Of a stretch of DNA of 64,000 bases, positions 25,901 through 33,132 are shown piece by piece. Both the position numbers and the translations under genes were made by a program. The stretch covers positions 62,001 through 126,000 of the forward strand of contig JAQBTQ010000001.1 of assembly GCA_027624855.1 (NCBI GenBank). Direction: 5' to 3'. This DNA comes from Bacteroidota bacterium (lineage in GTDB: Bacteria > Bacteroidota > Bacteroidia > Flavobacteriales_D > Sanyastnellaceae). Position 1 is the stretch's first letter. Every line of letters starts with the position of its first letter. The notes under the pieces are model-generated. The model was not told the origin of the DNA. It searched no databases and worked only from the letters and a program-made list of their open reading frames with translations.

Positions 25901-27123
25901 ATGACCCGAACAGCATTCATCATCTGAAACAAAAGGATGTTCGCATCGGCCGTGGCAAGCTTGTAGCCATCGAAGATCAATTGGAATCAAACGAAAACGA
26001 CGAAGTTTTAGAGCAGCCCGGCTCGATGCTATCCATTGGATGGATGGATTTACAAGCTGATTTTGCAGATCCTGGACGTGAGCAAATGGAAGGGCTGTCA
26101 AATGGCGCAGCGGCGGCTGCCGCAGGCGGTTTCACCCATGTGGTCATCAACACCAATCAATCCCCTGCTCCAGACACCAAGTCGGCCATTGTGTACCTGA
26201 ATTCTCGCGCTCAAGGGCTACCTACCCGAGTCCTCCCGATGGGAACGATATCATTGAATAGAGAGGGGCATCAACTCTCAGAAATGAATGATTTGAAAAA
26301 CGCCGGGGCTGTGGGATTCACAGATGATCGGCCCATCGACAACACCGAGTTACTGAGACGTGCGTTAGAATATGCAGTCAACTTGAATACGCCTATTGTC
26401 ACCTTGCCACTCGACTTTGGATTGAATTCAAATCCCATGATGCATGAAGGATCCTCAAGCATTCACATGGGTGTGGTAGGCAATCCGTCCGTTTCTGAGA
26501 CCATGCGAATCAAAAGGGATTTGGATGTCCTGCGTTACGCTGGGGGTAAGTTGCATTTTTCATGCATTTCAACAGCCGAATCGGTCTCACTGATTCAAGC
26601 CGCAAAGGATGAAGGACTTCAGGTGACGTGCTCCACATCAGCTCACCACCTCTTTTTTGTGGACGAAGACCTCGCTCGTTTTGACGGAACACTCAAATCG
26701 ATGCCACCTTTCCGGGCGGAATCGGATCGCAAGGCATTGTGCAAAGGGGTCATCAACGGAATCATCGATGCCGTCATATCGGATCATCGACCCCAAGACC
26801 TTGAACATCACGACGTCGAATTCATGCTTTCACCGTTTGGACTTTCGAGCATTGAATCTGTGTACCCAGTAGCTCGAGCAGGTTTGTCGGAATCAAAAAA
26901 TGGCGATGACGCGCTCATACGAGCGTTGACTTCAGGTCCACGCCAAATTTTGGGTCTCCAACTCCCAAAAATTGAAGTCGGGGAACGTGCCGATTTGACT
27001 TGGTATCATCCAGAAATGAAATGGCAGGAAAGTGCCATCAGCATTGGCGTTAATCGACCAGATTACAAGGAAAGGACAACTCCGTTCAATGGCATCGGAA
27101 AGCCATTGCGAACTTGGATTTAA
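25870..27123 (+). CDS. Dihydroorotase-like amidohydrolase lacking the HxH metal ligands
   Basis: 417 residues from the ATG at 25870, which begins METILKGVIINDP, the normal dihydroorotase N-terminus. The fold markers are present: SNGAAAAAAGGFTHVVINTNQSPAPD, SAHHLFFVDEDLARFDG and KSMPPFRAESDRKAL. At the first metal site, active enzymes read DxHxHxRxPG; here it is DLQADFADPG, so both His are missing. The late motif is SDHRPQD rather than TDHAPH. It therefore may be a non-catalytic PyrC partner (as known for ATCase-associated pseudo-dihydroorotases) or have changed activity. Sits with the BatA-like gene. Confidence 0.85.
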   Translation: METILKGVIINDPNSIHHLKQKDVRIGRGKLVAIEDQLESNENDEVLEQPGSMLSIGWMDLQADFADPGREQMEGLSNGAAAAAAGGFTHVVINTNQSPAPDTKSAIVYLNSRAQGLPTRVLPMGTISLNREGHQLSEMNDLKNAGAVGFTDDRPIDNTELLRRALEYAVNLNTPIVTLPLDFGLNSNPMMHEGSSSIHMGVVGNPSVSETMRIKRDLDVLRYAGGKLHFSCISTAESVSLIQAAKDEGLQVTCSTSAHHLFFVDEDLARFDGTLKSMPPFRAESDRKALCKGVINGIIDAVISDHRPQDLEHHDVEFMLSPFGLSSIESVYPVARAGLSESKNGDDALIRALTSGPRQILGLQLPKIEVGERADLTWYHPEMKWQESAISIGVNRPDYKERTTPFNGIGKPLRTWI

Positions 27124-27130
27124 TCCCGGG

Positions 27131-27457
27131 CTAAGCTTCTCCTTGAGGACCACTGAACGTCAATGGCAATGCAGGGTCTTGGTTGCCTTTAGGAGGTTGA
27201 ATCGGACCTTGTTGTTGTTCAAATCGTTGAACATTTTCATTTAAAGCTTGCAACAATCTTTTGGCGTGATGTGGAGCGAGAATGATGCGACTACGAACTT
27301 GTGCTTGATTCATTCCAGGCATGACCTGGGCGAAATCCACAACGAATTCAACCGGACTGTGGGTGATCACCGCAAGGTTCGAATAAATACCTGCTGACAA
27401 TTCTTCCGGAAGGTCGATGTTTAATTTTTTCTTAGTTGAAGGATTATTTTCAGCCAT
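27131..27457 (-). CDS. DUF3467 family protein
   Basis: 108 residues. KLNIDLPEELSAGIYSNLAVITHSP, FVVDFAQVMPG and RIILAPHHAKRLLQALNEN match the DUF3467 family, widespread in Bacteroidota, where it is often near rpoBC. A Gln/Pro-rich C-terminal tail follows. Function unknown. It is the last gene of a long leftward series, 31 bases after the HAD phosphatase gene, and convergent with the dihydroorotase-like gene (7 bases between stops). Confidence 0.88.
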   Translation of the reverse strand: MAENNPSTKKKLNIDLPEELSAGIYSNLAVITHSPVEFVVDFAQVMPGMNQAQVRSRIILAPHHAKRLLQALNENVQRFEQQQGPIQPPKGNQDPALPLTFSGPQGEA

Positions 27458-27488
27458 TTTGATTGCTGTTCTTAGTGATTCTTAATTG

Positions 27489-28217
27489 CTAGTGCTCGAT
27501 ACAATTCAACTCAAGGCTCAACAATTCATCCAGTCGACGGATGCGCTGCCAAAGGTTTGGATCGGTTGGCACTTCACTGGGATCGAAGTGAACTTGTCGC
27601 CAACCCGCCAACCTGGCACCATTCACATCGCATTCCAAATCATCGCCAATCATGATTGCACGACTGGAATTCGACCCGGTTTGATATAAACACGCTTGAA
27701 AAGCATCCAGGGCTGGTTTTTTATGGCCCAAAGCATCGCTCGTAAAAACCTGATCAAAAAACGGTGACAACCCTGAATTTTTCATTTTGATGTGTTGAAC
27801 CTCATCGAATCCATTGGTCAGGATGAACATGCGGTGCCCACGACTCTTTAACGTTTCGCAAACCTCCATAGCTCCCGGAATGAGTGCTGTTCGATAGGGA
27901 GCTCGCTCTACATAGGCCTGACCCATCTCAGCTGAAACCTGTTCAAGTTCATGTGAATGCTCTACCCCAAGCGCTTCCAATGAACGTTGAAAACGCAATG
28001 GCCGCAGTTCCGATTGGGTCAGTTCCCCCTTTCTGTATGCGTTCCAGCAACGCTCATTCTCCACTTCGTAGACAGCAATGAATTGCTGTTCCCCAAATGA
28101 GATGCGAAGCCGGGATTGAGCGATTTCATGAAAAATCTCCGCCAACGCCTCCCGAGAGTTTCGATCGAAATCCCAGAGGGTTCGATCCAGATCGAAGAAG
28201 AGGTCAGCTGAGGACAT
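27489..28217 (-). CDS. HAD-superfamily phosphatase, YjjG-like nucleotidase
   Basis: 242 residues. HAD motif I is FFDLDRTLWDF (7-17, Asp9 and Asp11), motif II is FILTNGF, motif III Lys is in GHKKPALDAF, motif IV is IGDDLECDVNGA. The cap domain length and the DLDRTLWDF form fit YjjG, a house-cleaning 5'-nucleotidase for non-canonical pyrimidine nucleotides. The nearby upp gene also acts on pyrimidines, which fits. Starts 25 bases after the small membrane protein gene. Confidence 0.88.
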   Translation of the reverse strand: MSSADLFFDLDRTLWDFDRNSREALAEIFHEIAQSRLRISFGEQQFIAVYEVENERCWNAYRKGELTQSELRPLRFQRSLEALGVEHSHELEQVSAEMGQAYVERAPYRTALIPGAMEVCETLKSRGHRMFILTNGFDEVQHIKMKNSGLSPFFDQVFTSDALGHKKPALDAFQACLYQTGSNSSRAIMIGDDLECDVNGARLAGWRQVHFDPSEVPTDPNLWQRIRRLDELLSLELNCIEH

Positions 28218-28242
28218 GCCTTAAAGTTAAGCCAGTGTTCCG

Positions 28243-28677
28243 TTACCAAGTGGCCCAAAAAGAAATACCTGTCAACATCAACGACCAAAGGCCAAAAGCC
28301 AGGATCAAAATCCATGGCATTCTAGGATCCCTTTCGAAGTACTTTGCAGCCACCATCGAGGCAATCGGAACGGAAATGATTCCGCAGATTCCCAGCAGCC
28401 CCCATATTCCGTATTGTTTCATGAATCGAACAAGTCTGCGCCTGCTGGGAGTGAAAATCCTTTTCTTTTTGGCTTTACCGCTCCGGCGGTGTTCAATTTT
28501 GGCGGTTATCCACTTTCCAAAATAAAAGAACAACAAAACACCAATTGAAGCGCCAACAGTCGTCACAACGAAAGTCTCCACAATACTGAATCCTCGAGCC
28601 ACCATGATAGAAGGTGTGACTACGAACTTGATGATGGACATCAAAATCATCGATAGGATTTCAAGTACTCCCGCCAT
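28243..28677 (-). CDS. Small integral membrane protein
   Basis: 144 residues with about four hydrophobic segments (5-25, 30-52, 88-110, 118-140) and a strongly basic central loop (RRSGKAKKKRIFTPSRRRLVR). The segment YGIWGLLGICGIISVPIASMVAAKYF resembles the helix-breaking repeats of small multidrug-export-like or DedA-like proteins, but I cannot place it firmly. It lies 3 bases after the upp stop, so it is in that operon. Confidence 0.72.
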   Translation of the reverse strand: MAGVLEILSMILMSIIKFVVTPSIMVARGFSIVETFVVTTVGASIGVLLFFYFGKWITAKIEHRRSGKAKKKRIFTPSRRRLVRFMKQYGIWGLLGICGIISVPIASMVAAKYFERDPRMPWILILAFGLWSLMLTGISFWATW

Positions 28678-28680
28678 GGA

Positions 28681-29337
28681 TCAACGTTTTGGACCGAATG
28701 CTAAGTCTCCTGCATCTCCCAAACCAGGGACGATGTAGCCGTGCGATGATAATTTTTCATCAACTGCACCGACCCAAATGTGGCTGCCTTGAGGAAGCGC
28801 TTGGTGTACATTGTTCAATCCTTCCTCACTAGCGATGGCAGCGGCAATGTGAATTTCACTTGGATTTCCATGCGATTGCTCGAGCGAATTCAACACTTGA
28901 ATCAATGAGGCTCCAGTAGCCAACATGGGATCCGTCAAGATGAGCACCCGGTTTGTGAGCTCAGGGGCACTGACAGCGTCCACTGCAATATTGAAGGAAT
29001 CATGATCTTCATTTTCATACACGCGACAAGCGGAGATAAACGCTTGATCAGCCCGATCAAAAATCTTTGCCATTCCCTGGTGCATGGGGATTCCGGCCCT
29101 CAAGATGGTCGCCAAAACAGGTTGTTCCGTCATGCGAGCGCATTGAGCAATGCCCAAGGGTGTTTGTACAGCGGAAACCTCGAATGACAATTCATGAGAT
29201 ATTGCCATTCCTATCGCCATTCCAATGCGTTCCAAATTCCAACGAAATCGGGCACGGTCCTTTTGGAGATCGACATCGCGGAGTTCCGCGACATAATCAC
29301 TCAATGCACTGGGTTTATCAGATAAAACGTGGATCAT
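28681..29337 (-). CDS. upp: Uracil phosphoribosyltransferase
   Basis: 218 residues from the ATG at 29337. The PRPP-binding loop is LILTDPMLATGASL, and the C-terminal uracil-binding region reads YIVPGLGDAGDLAFG. ATILRAGIPMHQGM provides the other conserved loop. It makes UMP from uracil and PRPP. A longer in-frame reading begins inside the deacetylase gene and is not supported. Ten bases separate it from the upstream gene stop. Confidence 0.93.
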   Translation of the reverse strand: MIHVLSDKPSALSDYVAELRDVDLQKDRARFRWNLERIGMAIGMAISHELSFEVSAVQTPLGIAQCARMTEQPVLATILRAGIPMHQGMAKIFDRADQAFISACRVYENEDHDSFNIAVDAVSAPELTNRVLILTDPMLATGASLIQVLNSLEQSHGNPSEIHIAAAIASEEGLNNVHQALPQGSHIWVGAVDEKLSSHGYIVPGLGDAGDLAFGPKR

Positions 29338-29347
29338 TTGAATTGGA

Positions 29348-30700
29348 TTAACAGACACGCTCAAGAACTTGTTCGTAGACTCCACGCCAGCCTCTCCATT
29401 CCCAACGATCGCTGACGGTTTCATTGTGCCATAGCAACCTGAGTACCCCGTCAACTTCCCGCACAGATTCCGCCAATTGCTCCACGCAATGCACCGCTTC
29501 TTCAGGGGTGTAATTCAGGTATCGCTTGAGGGTTGCATCCATCACGGCCACGGGGTGAACCGTCAGATTCAACATGGTTTCAGATTCTAGGTCATAGGCA
29601 CGGAAAGACCGAGACATCCCAGCACGAAATCCAATGTTATCGGCAAACCCCATGGTATGGTCATGAAGAATTCCTGCTTGTTCTAGTACCTTCCAACTTA
29701 CAGGATATTGCTGTAGCAAGTAATGCTGACGCGCATGATGCACTTCGCAATTTCCCATTTGCGCGACTCGCTGCTTTTCAGTCTTGATCATGGCCACGCG
29801 ATCGTCAAGCTCCAATTGGAAACTGCCAAAGCCCGGATGGACTCCCACATCCGCTGTTCTTTTCAATTCAGCCACCAACCTTTGAAACCCCGGTTGTTTC
29901 CAATCGATGCCACGGTCAAATTCCCCACGGTCAGAAACGAGGAAGAAATAACGCGCTCTCAACCCGTGCGCGGCGTGTAGATTCTCCAACCAGCTGTAGG
30001 TGTCGTATGGATCTCCCATTTGACCACTGAGCACCTTGCGTCGCTCATTGAGCCGCCCCCAGTCCAATTTTGCAAGGTCTTTGACTGTTGCACCAAATCG
30101 TCGCCAAGGACTGCGATGTAAATAGGCAAACGCACTATCCACATCAATGGTCGGAATCACATGATATGCAGCAGGGGTTGGCGCTGCTTGAACACTTTTA
30201 GCCCATTCCCTAACCCTCCACTCAACCTCCGGTCGCCTCAACCAGCCCGACTTCTCAATAACGGAATGTTGGGCCTGAAATCTCCCATATTGATCAAGTG
30301 AATTGGTTGGGGCATCCCTTTCCTCCATTCGTGTGATCATCCAGAACACCCAGCTCCACCAGTCTGCATCAACGCGCTGAAGATTAGCATTCTTCACTCC
30401 AAAGGGCAACCTGCCTTTACCTGGCACTCCTTGTCCTTCGTCATCAGACCACTCCAATTCCCCATCATAATCATCCTCTAAAAGACCAGCAGCCGGTATC
30501 CAATGTCCCTCACCATCATTCAGGTCTATTCCACCGTATTGCAGTTTCAGTCCGTTTACAGCGCACCATTCATCATAGGAGGCGTACCACCTATACTTCC
30601 ATCCCAAAATCACATCAAACACCACATAAGCCACATATTCGTGGCGAGGCGATGCTTTGCCATTCGTAACACCCAACCAAATTGCTATCGATTGAGCCAT
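29348..30700 (-). CDS. Polysaccharide deacetylase-like protein (DUF7033 plus NodB-type domain)
   Basis: About 450 residues from the ATG at 30700. The N-terminal part (EYVAYVVFDVILGWKYRWY..., GGIDLNDGEGHWIPAAGLL) matches the DUF7033 type that precedes deacetylase domains in Bacteroidota. The C-terminal part has the polysaccharide deacetylase plan: TIDVDSAFAY (Asp motif), then ADVGVHPGFGSF (HxxF-type), EVHHARQHYL and DHTMGFADNIGFRAG. No signal peptide, so it may be cytoplasmic. It overlaps wecB by 16 bases, suggesting a surface polysaccharide role. An alternative start 24 bases earlier is possible. Confidence 0.82.
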   Translation of the reverse strand: MAQSIAIWLGVTNGKASPRHEYVAYVVFDVILGWKYRWYASYDEWCAVNGLKLQYGGIDLNDGEGHWIPAAGLLEDDYDGELEWSDDEGQGVPGKGRLPFGVKNANLQRVDADWWSWVFWMITRMEERDAPTNSLDQYGRFQAQHSVIEKSGWLRRPEVEWRVREWAKSVQAAPTPAAYHVIPTIDVDSAFAYLHRSPWRRFGATVKDLAKLDWGRLNERRKVLSGQMGDPYDTYSWLENLHAAHGLRARYFFLVSDRGEFDRGIDWKQPGFQRLVAELKRTADVGVHPGFGSFQLELDDRVAMIKTEKQRVAQMGNCEVHHARQHYLLQQYPVSWKVLEQAGILHDHTMGFADNIGFRAGMSRSFRAYDLESETMLNLTVHPVAVMDATLKRYLNYTPEEAVHCVEQLAESVREVDGVLRLLWHNETVSDRWEWRGWRGVYEQVLERVC

Positions 30701-31800
30701 CGTTGCAATGATTTCGCGATGCATTCAGCAGCATGTCCGTCCCCGTATAGGTTTTGATTCCAATCCAATGATTGAGCTGATCCCAGTGCTAAACAGATCG
30801 ATTCCAATCTTTCAGGGCTCGGACACAATTTGGCATATCCTTTTGAAATCAGTTCGATCCATTCCGTTGAGTCCCGAAGCACAATACAAGGGCGACCCAT
30901 GTAAAAAGCCTCTTTTTGAAGTCCTCCAGAATCGGTCCAAACTTGTTGTACTTCTTTCATCCACTCCAACATTTGAACATAGCCAGCAGGATTTTTAACT
31001 TCGATCGACATGGAACCTAGCGCCTCCTCCCAATTGCTACCAAAAGCGGCATTTAGTGCTTTAGCCGTACGTGGATGAACAGGGAAAATAGCATTCCAAT
31101 TTTGTTTATTCAATACAGATGAAATATTTGTAATCCAGTTTTTTACAGATTCTATTTCATCCACATTAGAAGGCCGGTGCAGCGTAATCAAAACGGTGTT
31201 GGAATGTGGATTTGCCGGGGATGGCTCTCCCCCAAAATAACGCGCAGAATCGAGCATCAGGTCTCCCGCAAGCTCTACGCTTACCCCTTCCCTAGCGTTT
31301 GAATAAATACCCTCCTTTCTCAGTTGAATCACCGCCGATTCAGACGGGCAAATCAGCAAATCACTCAATTGATCCACCAGGATGCGATTGACTTCTTCTG
31401 GCATATTGCGATCAAATGAACGCAATCCCGCTTCGATGTGCACCGAAGGCACCCCAGCTCGAGCAGCAGCCCATGCACCAGCCAAAGTCGAATCCGTATC
31501 TCCATATAACACCACGGCCTCGGGGCGATCGACTTCAATGGCTGTCATGATTCCATGCATCATTTCTCCCATCCGAATACCTGGGTCTGACGAAACAGTG
31601 AGTTGATGATGGGCCTTTGGCAATTTCAATTCCTCAAAAAACTGCCCAGACATCTCGTGGGAGTTGTGCTGTCCGGTATGCAAAATCCGCTCTTCGATGT
31701 TCCATCTTTCATCTGACAAGATCCGACTCAAGGCTGAAGCCTTCATCCATTGAGGTCGGGCCCCAATCACTGTCAAAATGATGTTCTTTGGTTTCGCCAT
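30685..31800 (-). CDS. wecB: UDP-N-acetylglucosamine 2-epimerase (non-hydrolysing)
   Basis: 371 residues. IGARPQWMKASALSRIL (12-28), GQHNSHEMSGQFFEEL, YGDTDSTLAGAWAA (98-111), HIEAGLRSFDRNMPEEVNR (120-138) and DSGGLQKEAFYMGRPCIVLRDSTEW (allosteric and UDP-binding regions) are hallmarks. It forms UDP-ManNAc for capsule, O-antigen or teichoic-type polymers. It lies 18 bases after radC and overlaps the deacetylase gene, whose product could modify the same glycan. Confidence 0.93.
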   Translation of the reverse strand: MAKPKNIILTVIGARPQWMKASALSRILSDERWNIEERILHTGQHNSHEMSGQFFEELKLPKAHHQLTVSSDPGIRMGEMMHGIMTAIEVDRPEAVVLYGDTDSTLAGAWAAARAGVPSVHIEAGLRSFDRNMPEEVNRILVDQLSDLLICPSESAVIQLRKEGIYSNAREGVSVELAGDLMLDSARYFGGEPSPANPHSNTVLITLHRPSNVDEIESVKNWITNISSVLNKQNWNAIFPVHPRTAKALNAAFGSNWEEALGSMSIEVKNPAGYVQMLEWMKEVQQVWTDSGGLQKEAFYMGRPCIVLRDSTEWIELISKGYAKLCPSPERLESICLALGSAQSLDWNQNLYGDGHAAECIAKSLQRWLNR

Positions 31801-31818
31801 GGTTTTGCATTGGACCTT

Positions 31819-32478
31819 TCAAAGATCCCCTTCGTCTGCAAAGCTAAAGTAGCGGTTGCGCGATACAATCACATGGTCGAGCAACGGGCAATCCAATAAT
31901 TTTCCTGCCCATTGAAGGTTTTTTGTGAGTTCACGGTCAGCGCGACTTGGTCGCACATTCCCTGATGGATGATTGTGAATGGCAATAATTCCCGCTGCAC
32001 GAAATGATAAAGCCTTGGAAAAAATGACCTTGGGGTCAGCCACCGTGCCAGTCAACCCTCCCTTGCTGATCATCACCTCTGCAATGATTTCATTTGACCT
32101 CCGAAGCAAGACCAACCAGAATTCTTCGTGCGAAAGATCCGCAAGTCGGATCACGAATCGATTGAACACATCTTCTGATGACCTAATGAAACACGCTTTC
32201 TGGGCCATGTGCGTTAGGAGCTTTTGCCGACGCCGACCCAATTCCAAGGCCGCTGACAATTGCAATGCTTTGGCGTTTCCTATCCCGGAAACGGTCATCA
32301 AACCTTCTGGAGGAATACTGGACAATTTCGATAAATCATGGTCAACCAAATGCATTAGCGACTCCGCAGATTCTCGAATGGGACTTTTTTGCGTACCCGA
32401 TCCTAAAAGAACCATAATCAATTCGACATTTGACAAACCTTGCGGCCCCTCCAGCAACATTTTCTCTCTCGGCAACAT
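31819..32478 (-). CDS. radC: RadC-like JAB-domain protein
   Basis: 219 residues. An N-terminal helix-hairpin-helix region (VSGIGNAKALQLSAALELGRR) is followed by the MPN/JAB metalloprotease-like fold with IIAIHNHPSGNVRPSRAD (His168, His170, Asp181) as the JAMM zinc motif. The N-terminus is short compared with relatives: a TGA codon five codons upstream of the ATG fixes the start. RadC proteins were named for repair, but their role is unsettled. It starts 28 bases past the rpsT terminator hairpin. Confidence 0.9.
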   Translation of the reverse strand: MLPREKMLLEGPQGLSNVELIMVLLGSGTQKSPIRESAESLMHLVDHDLSKLSSIPPEGLMTVSGIGNAKALQLSAALELGRRRQKLLTHMAQKACFIRSSEDVFNRFVIRLADLSHEEFWLVLLRRSNEIIAEVMISKGGLTGTVADPKVIFSKALSFRAAGIIAIHNHPSGNVRPSRADRELTKNLQWAGKLLDCPLLDHVIVSRNRYFSFADEGDL

Positions 32479-32505
32479 TTGATTCGCATGTCAGAAAACT
32501 TCTAG

Positions 32506-32533
32506 AAAAAAAAAGCCTCCCTTTCAGGAGGCT
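32506..32533 (-). terminator. Intrinsic terminator of rpsT
   Basis: On the minus strand AGCCTCC pairs with GGAGGCT around a 6-base loop, followed by nine T residues. It lies 24 bases past the rpsT stop and just before the radC start, so the radC unit either has its own start or depends on read-through. Confidence 0.88.
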
Positions 32534-32556
32534 AATCAAATCAAAATTTTCTTAAA

Positions 32557-32808
32557 TCACAGCTTCGCTACATGAACTGCTAGGCTGGATTTGAGGTTGG
32601 AGGCTTTGTTCTTATGAATCACATTGTTCTTCGCCAACTTGTCCAACATCGCTGAAACTACAGGCAACATCTCAGCCGCTTTTTTGGCGTCTGTGGTTGC
32701 TCTCAATGCTCGAACCGCGTTACGTGCGGTCTTGTGCTGGTATCGGTTTCGCGCAGCTTTCTTACGATCAGAACGGATGCGCTTCAAAGAGGATTTGTGA
32801 TGAGCCAT
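32557..32808 (-). CDS. rpsT: 30S ribosomal protein S20
   Basis: 83 residues, strongly basic, helical. [21 protein letters not shown] at the N-terminus and [20 protein letters not shown] near the C-terminus are standard S20 features. It binds 16S rRNA early in 30S assembly. A perfect TATATTTG box lies 35 bases upstream, so unlike many genes here it has a real leader. Confidence 0.97.
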   Translation of the reverse strand: MAHHKSSLKRIRSDRKKAARNRYQHKTARNAVRALRATTDAKKAAEMLPVVSAMLDKLAKNNVIHKNKASNLKSSLAVHVAKL

Positions 32809-32843
32809 TTGCTTTCAACTGTAATTTTTCCGCTAAGGGGGTG

Positions 32844-32851
32844 CAAATATA
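32844..32851 (-). promoter_or_regulatory. -7 box for rpsT
   Basis: Perfect TAnnTTTG (TATATTTG) on the minus strand. A TTG about 18-19 bases further upstream can serve as the -33 element. The leader to the ATG is about 30 bases and may hold S20 autoregulatory signals. Confidence 0.6.
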
Positions 32852-32893
32852 AGCGATATTCAAATGCATCCAAGAATTTGAGCGCAAGAAACA

Positions 32894-32919
32894 GAAAGGG
32901 CGCACCCCTGCGCCCTTTC
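32894..32919 (-). terminator. Strong orphan hairpin in the rpsT upstream gap
   Basis: An 11-bp perfect stem (GAAAGGGCGCA with TGCGCCCTTTC) closes a 4-base loop. On the minus strand it is followed by a loosely T-rich stretch (TGTTTCTT). No gene in view needs it: the flanking genes point away from the gap. It begins 3 bases after the stop codon of a start-less reading frame (32923-33042). Confidence 0.6.
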
Positions 32920-32922
32920 ACC

Positions 32923-33042
32923 CTAACAATCTACTTGTATTTCAAAGGCGATGCCTGCAAACTTCGCAGTCAAAACACCTTGCGATAATACTAATTTTTT
33001 CGCTTCATTTGTATATTTTGAAGACGAAAAGGTTAATAATTT
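32923..33042 (-). pseudogene. Possible 3' remnant of a lost gene
   Basis: A 39-codon open frame on the minus strand, bounded by TAG codons, with no ATG or GTG start. Its end translates to a protein-like stretch (KLVLSQGVLTAKFAGIAFEI, then QVDC and stop), and the strong hairpin at 32894-32919 starts 3 bases later, as expected of a true gene end. The rest of the 32809-33132 gap is A/T-rich and holds only the rpsT promoter and a TAATTTTA motif near 33115. I cannot name the parent family; chance is not excluded. Confidence 0.25.
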
Positions 33043-33132
33043 CTATGTATGGTCTTTTAGTCGGTCGAATAACAACCATCGCTCAGACTTCGTCAAATTG
33101 AATTCCCGGTAGGTGTAATTTTACCATTCACC

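Noticed and set aside
32734-32988. 84-codon plus-strand frame across the rpsT start and the gap
   Set aside because: It overlaps rpsT antisense and spans the orphan hairpin; codon pattern and composition are not protein-like.
33042-33110. Possible riboswitch or structured leader before the haloperoxidase-like gene
   Set aside because: The stretch is A/T-rich, without a stable stem series or a known aptamer motif that I can recognise.
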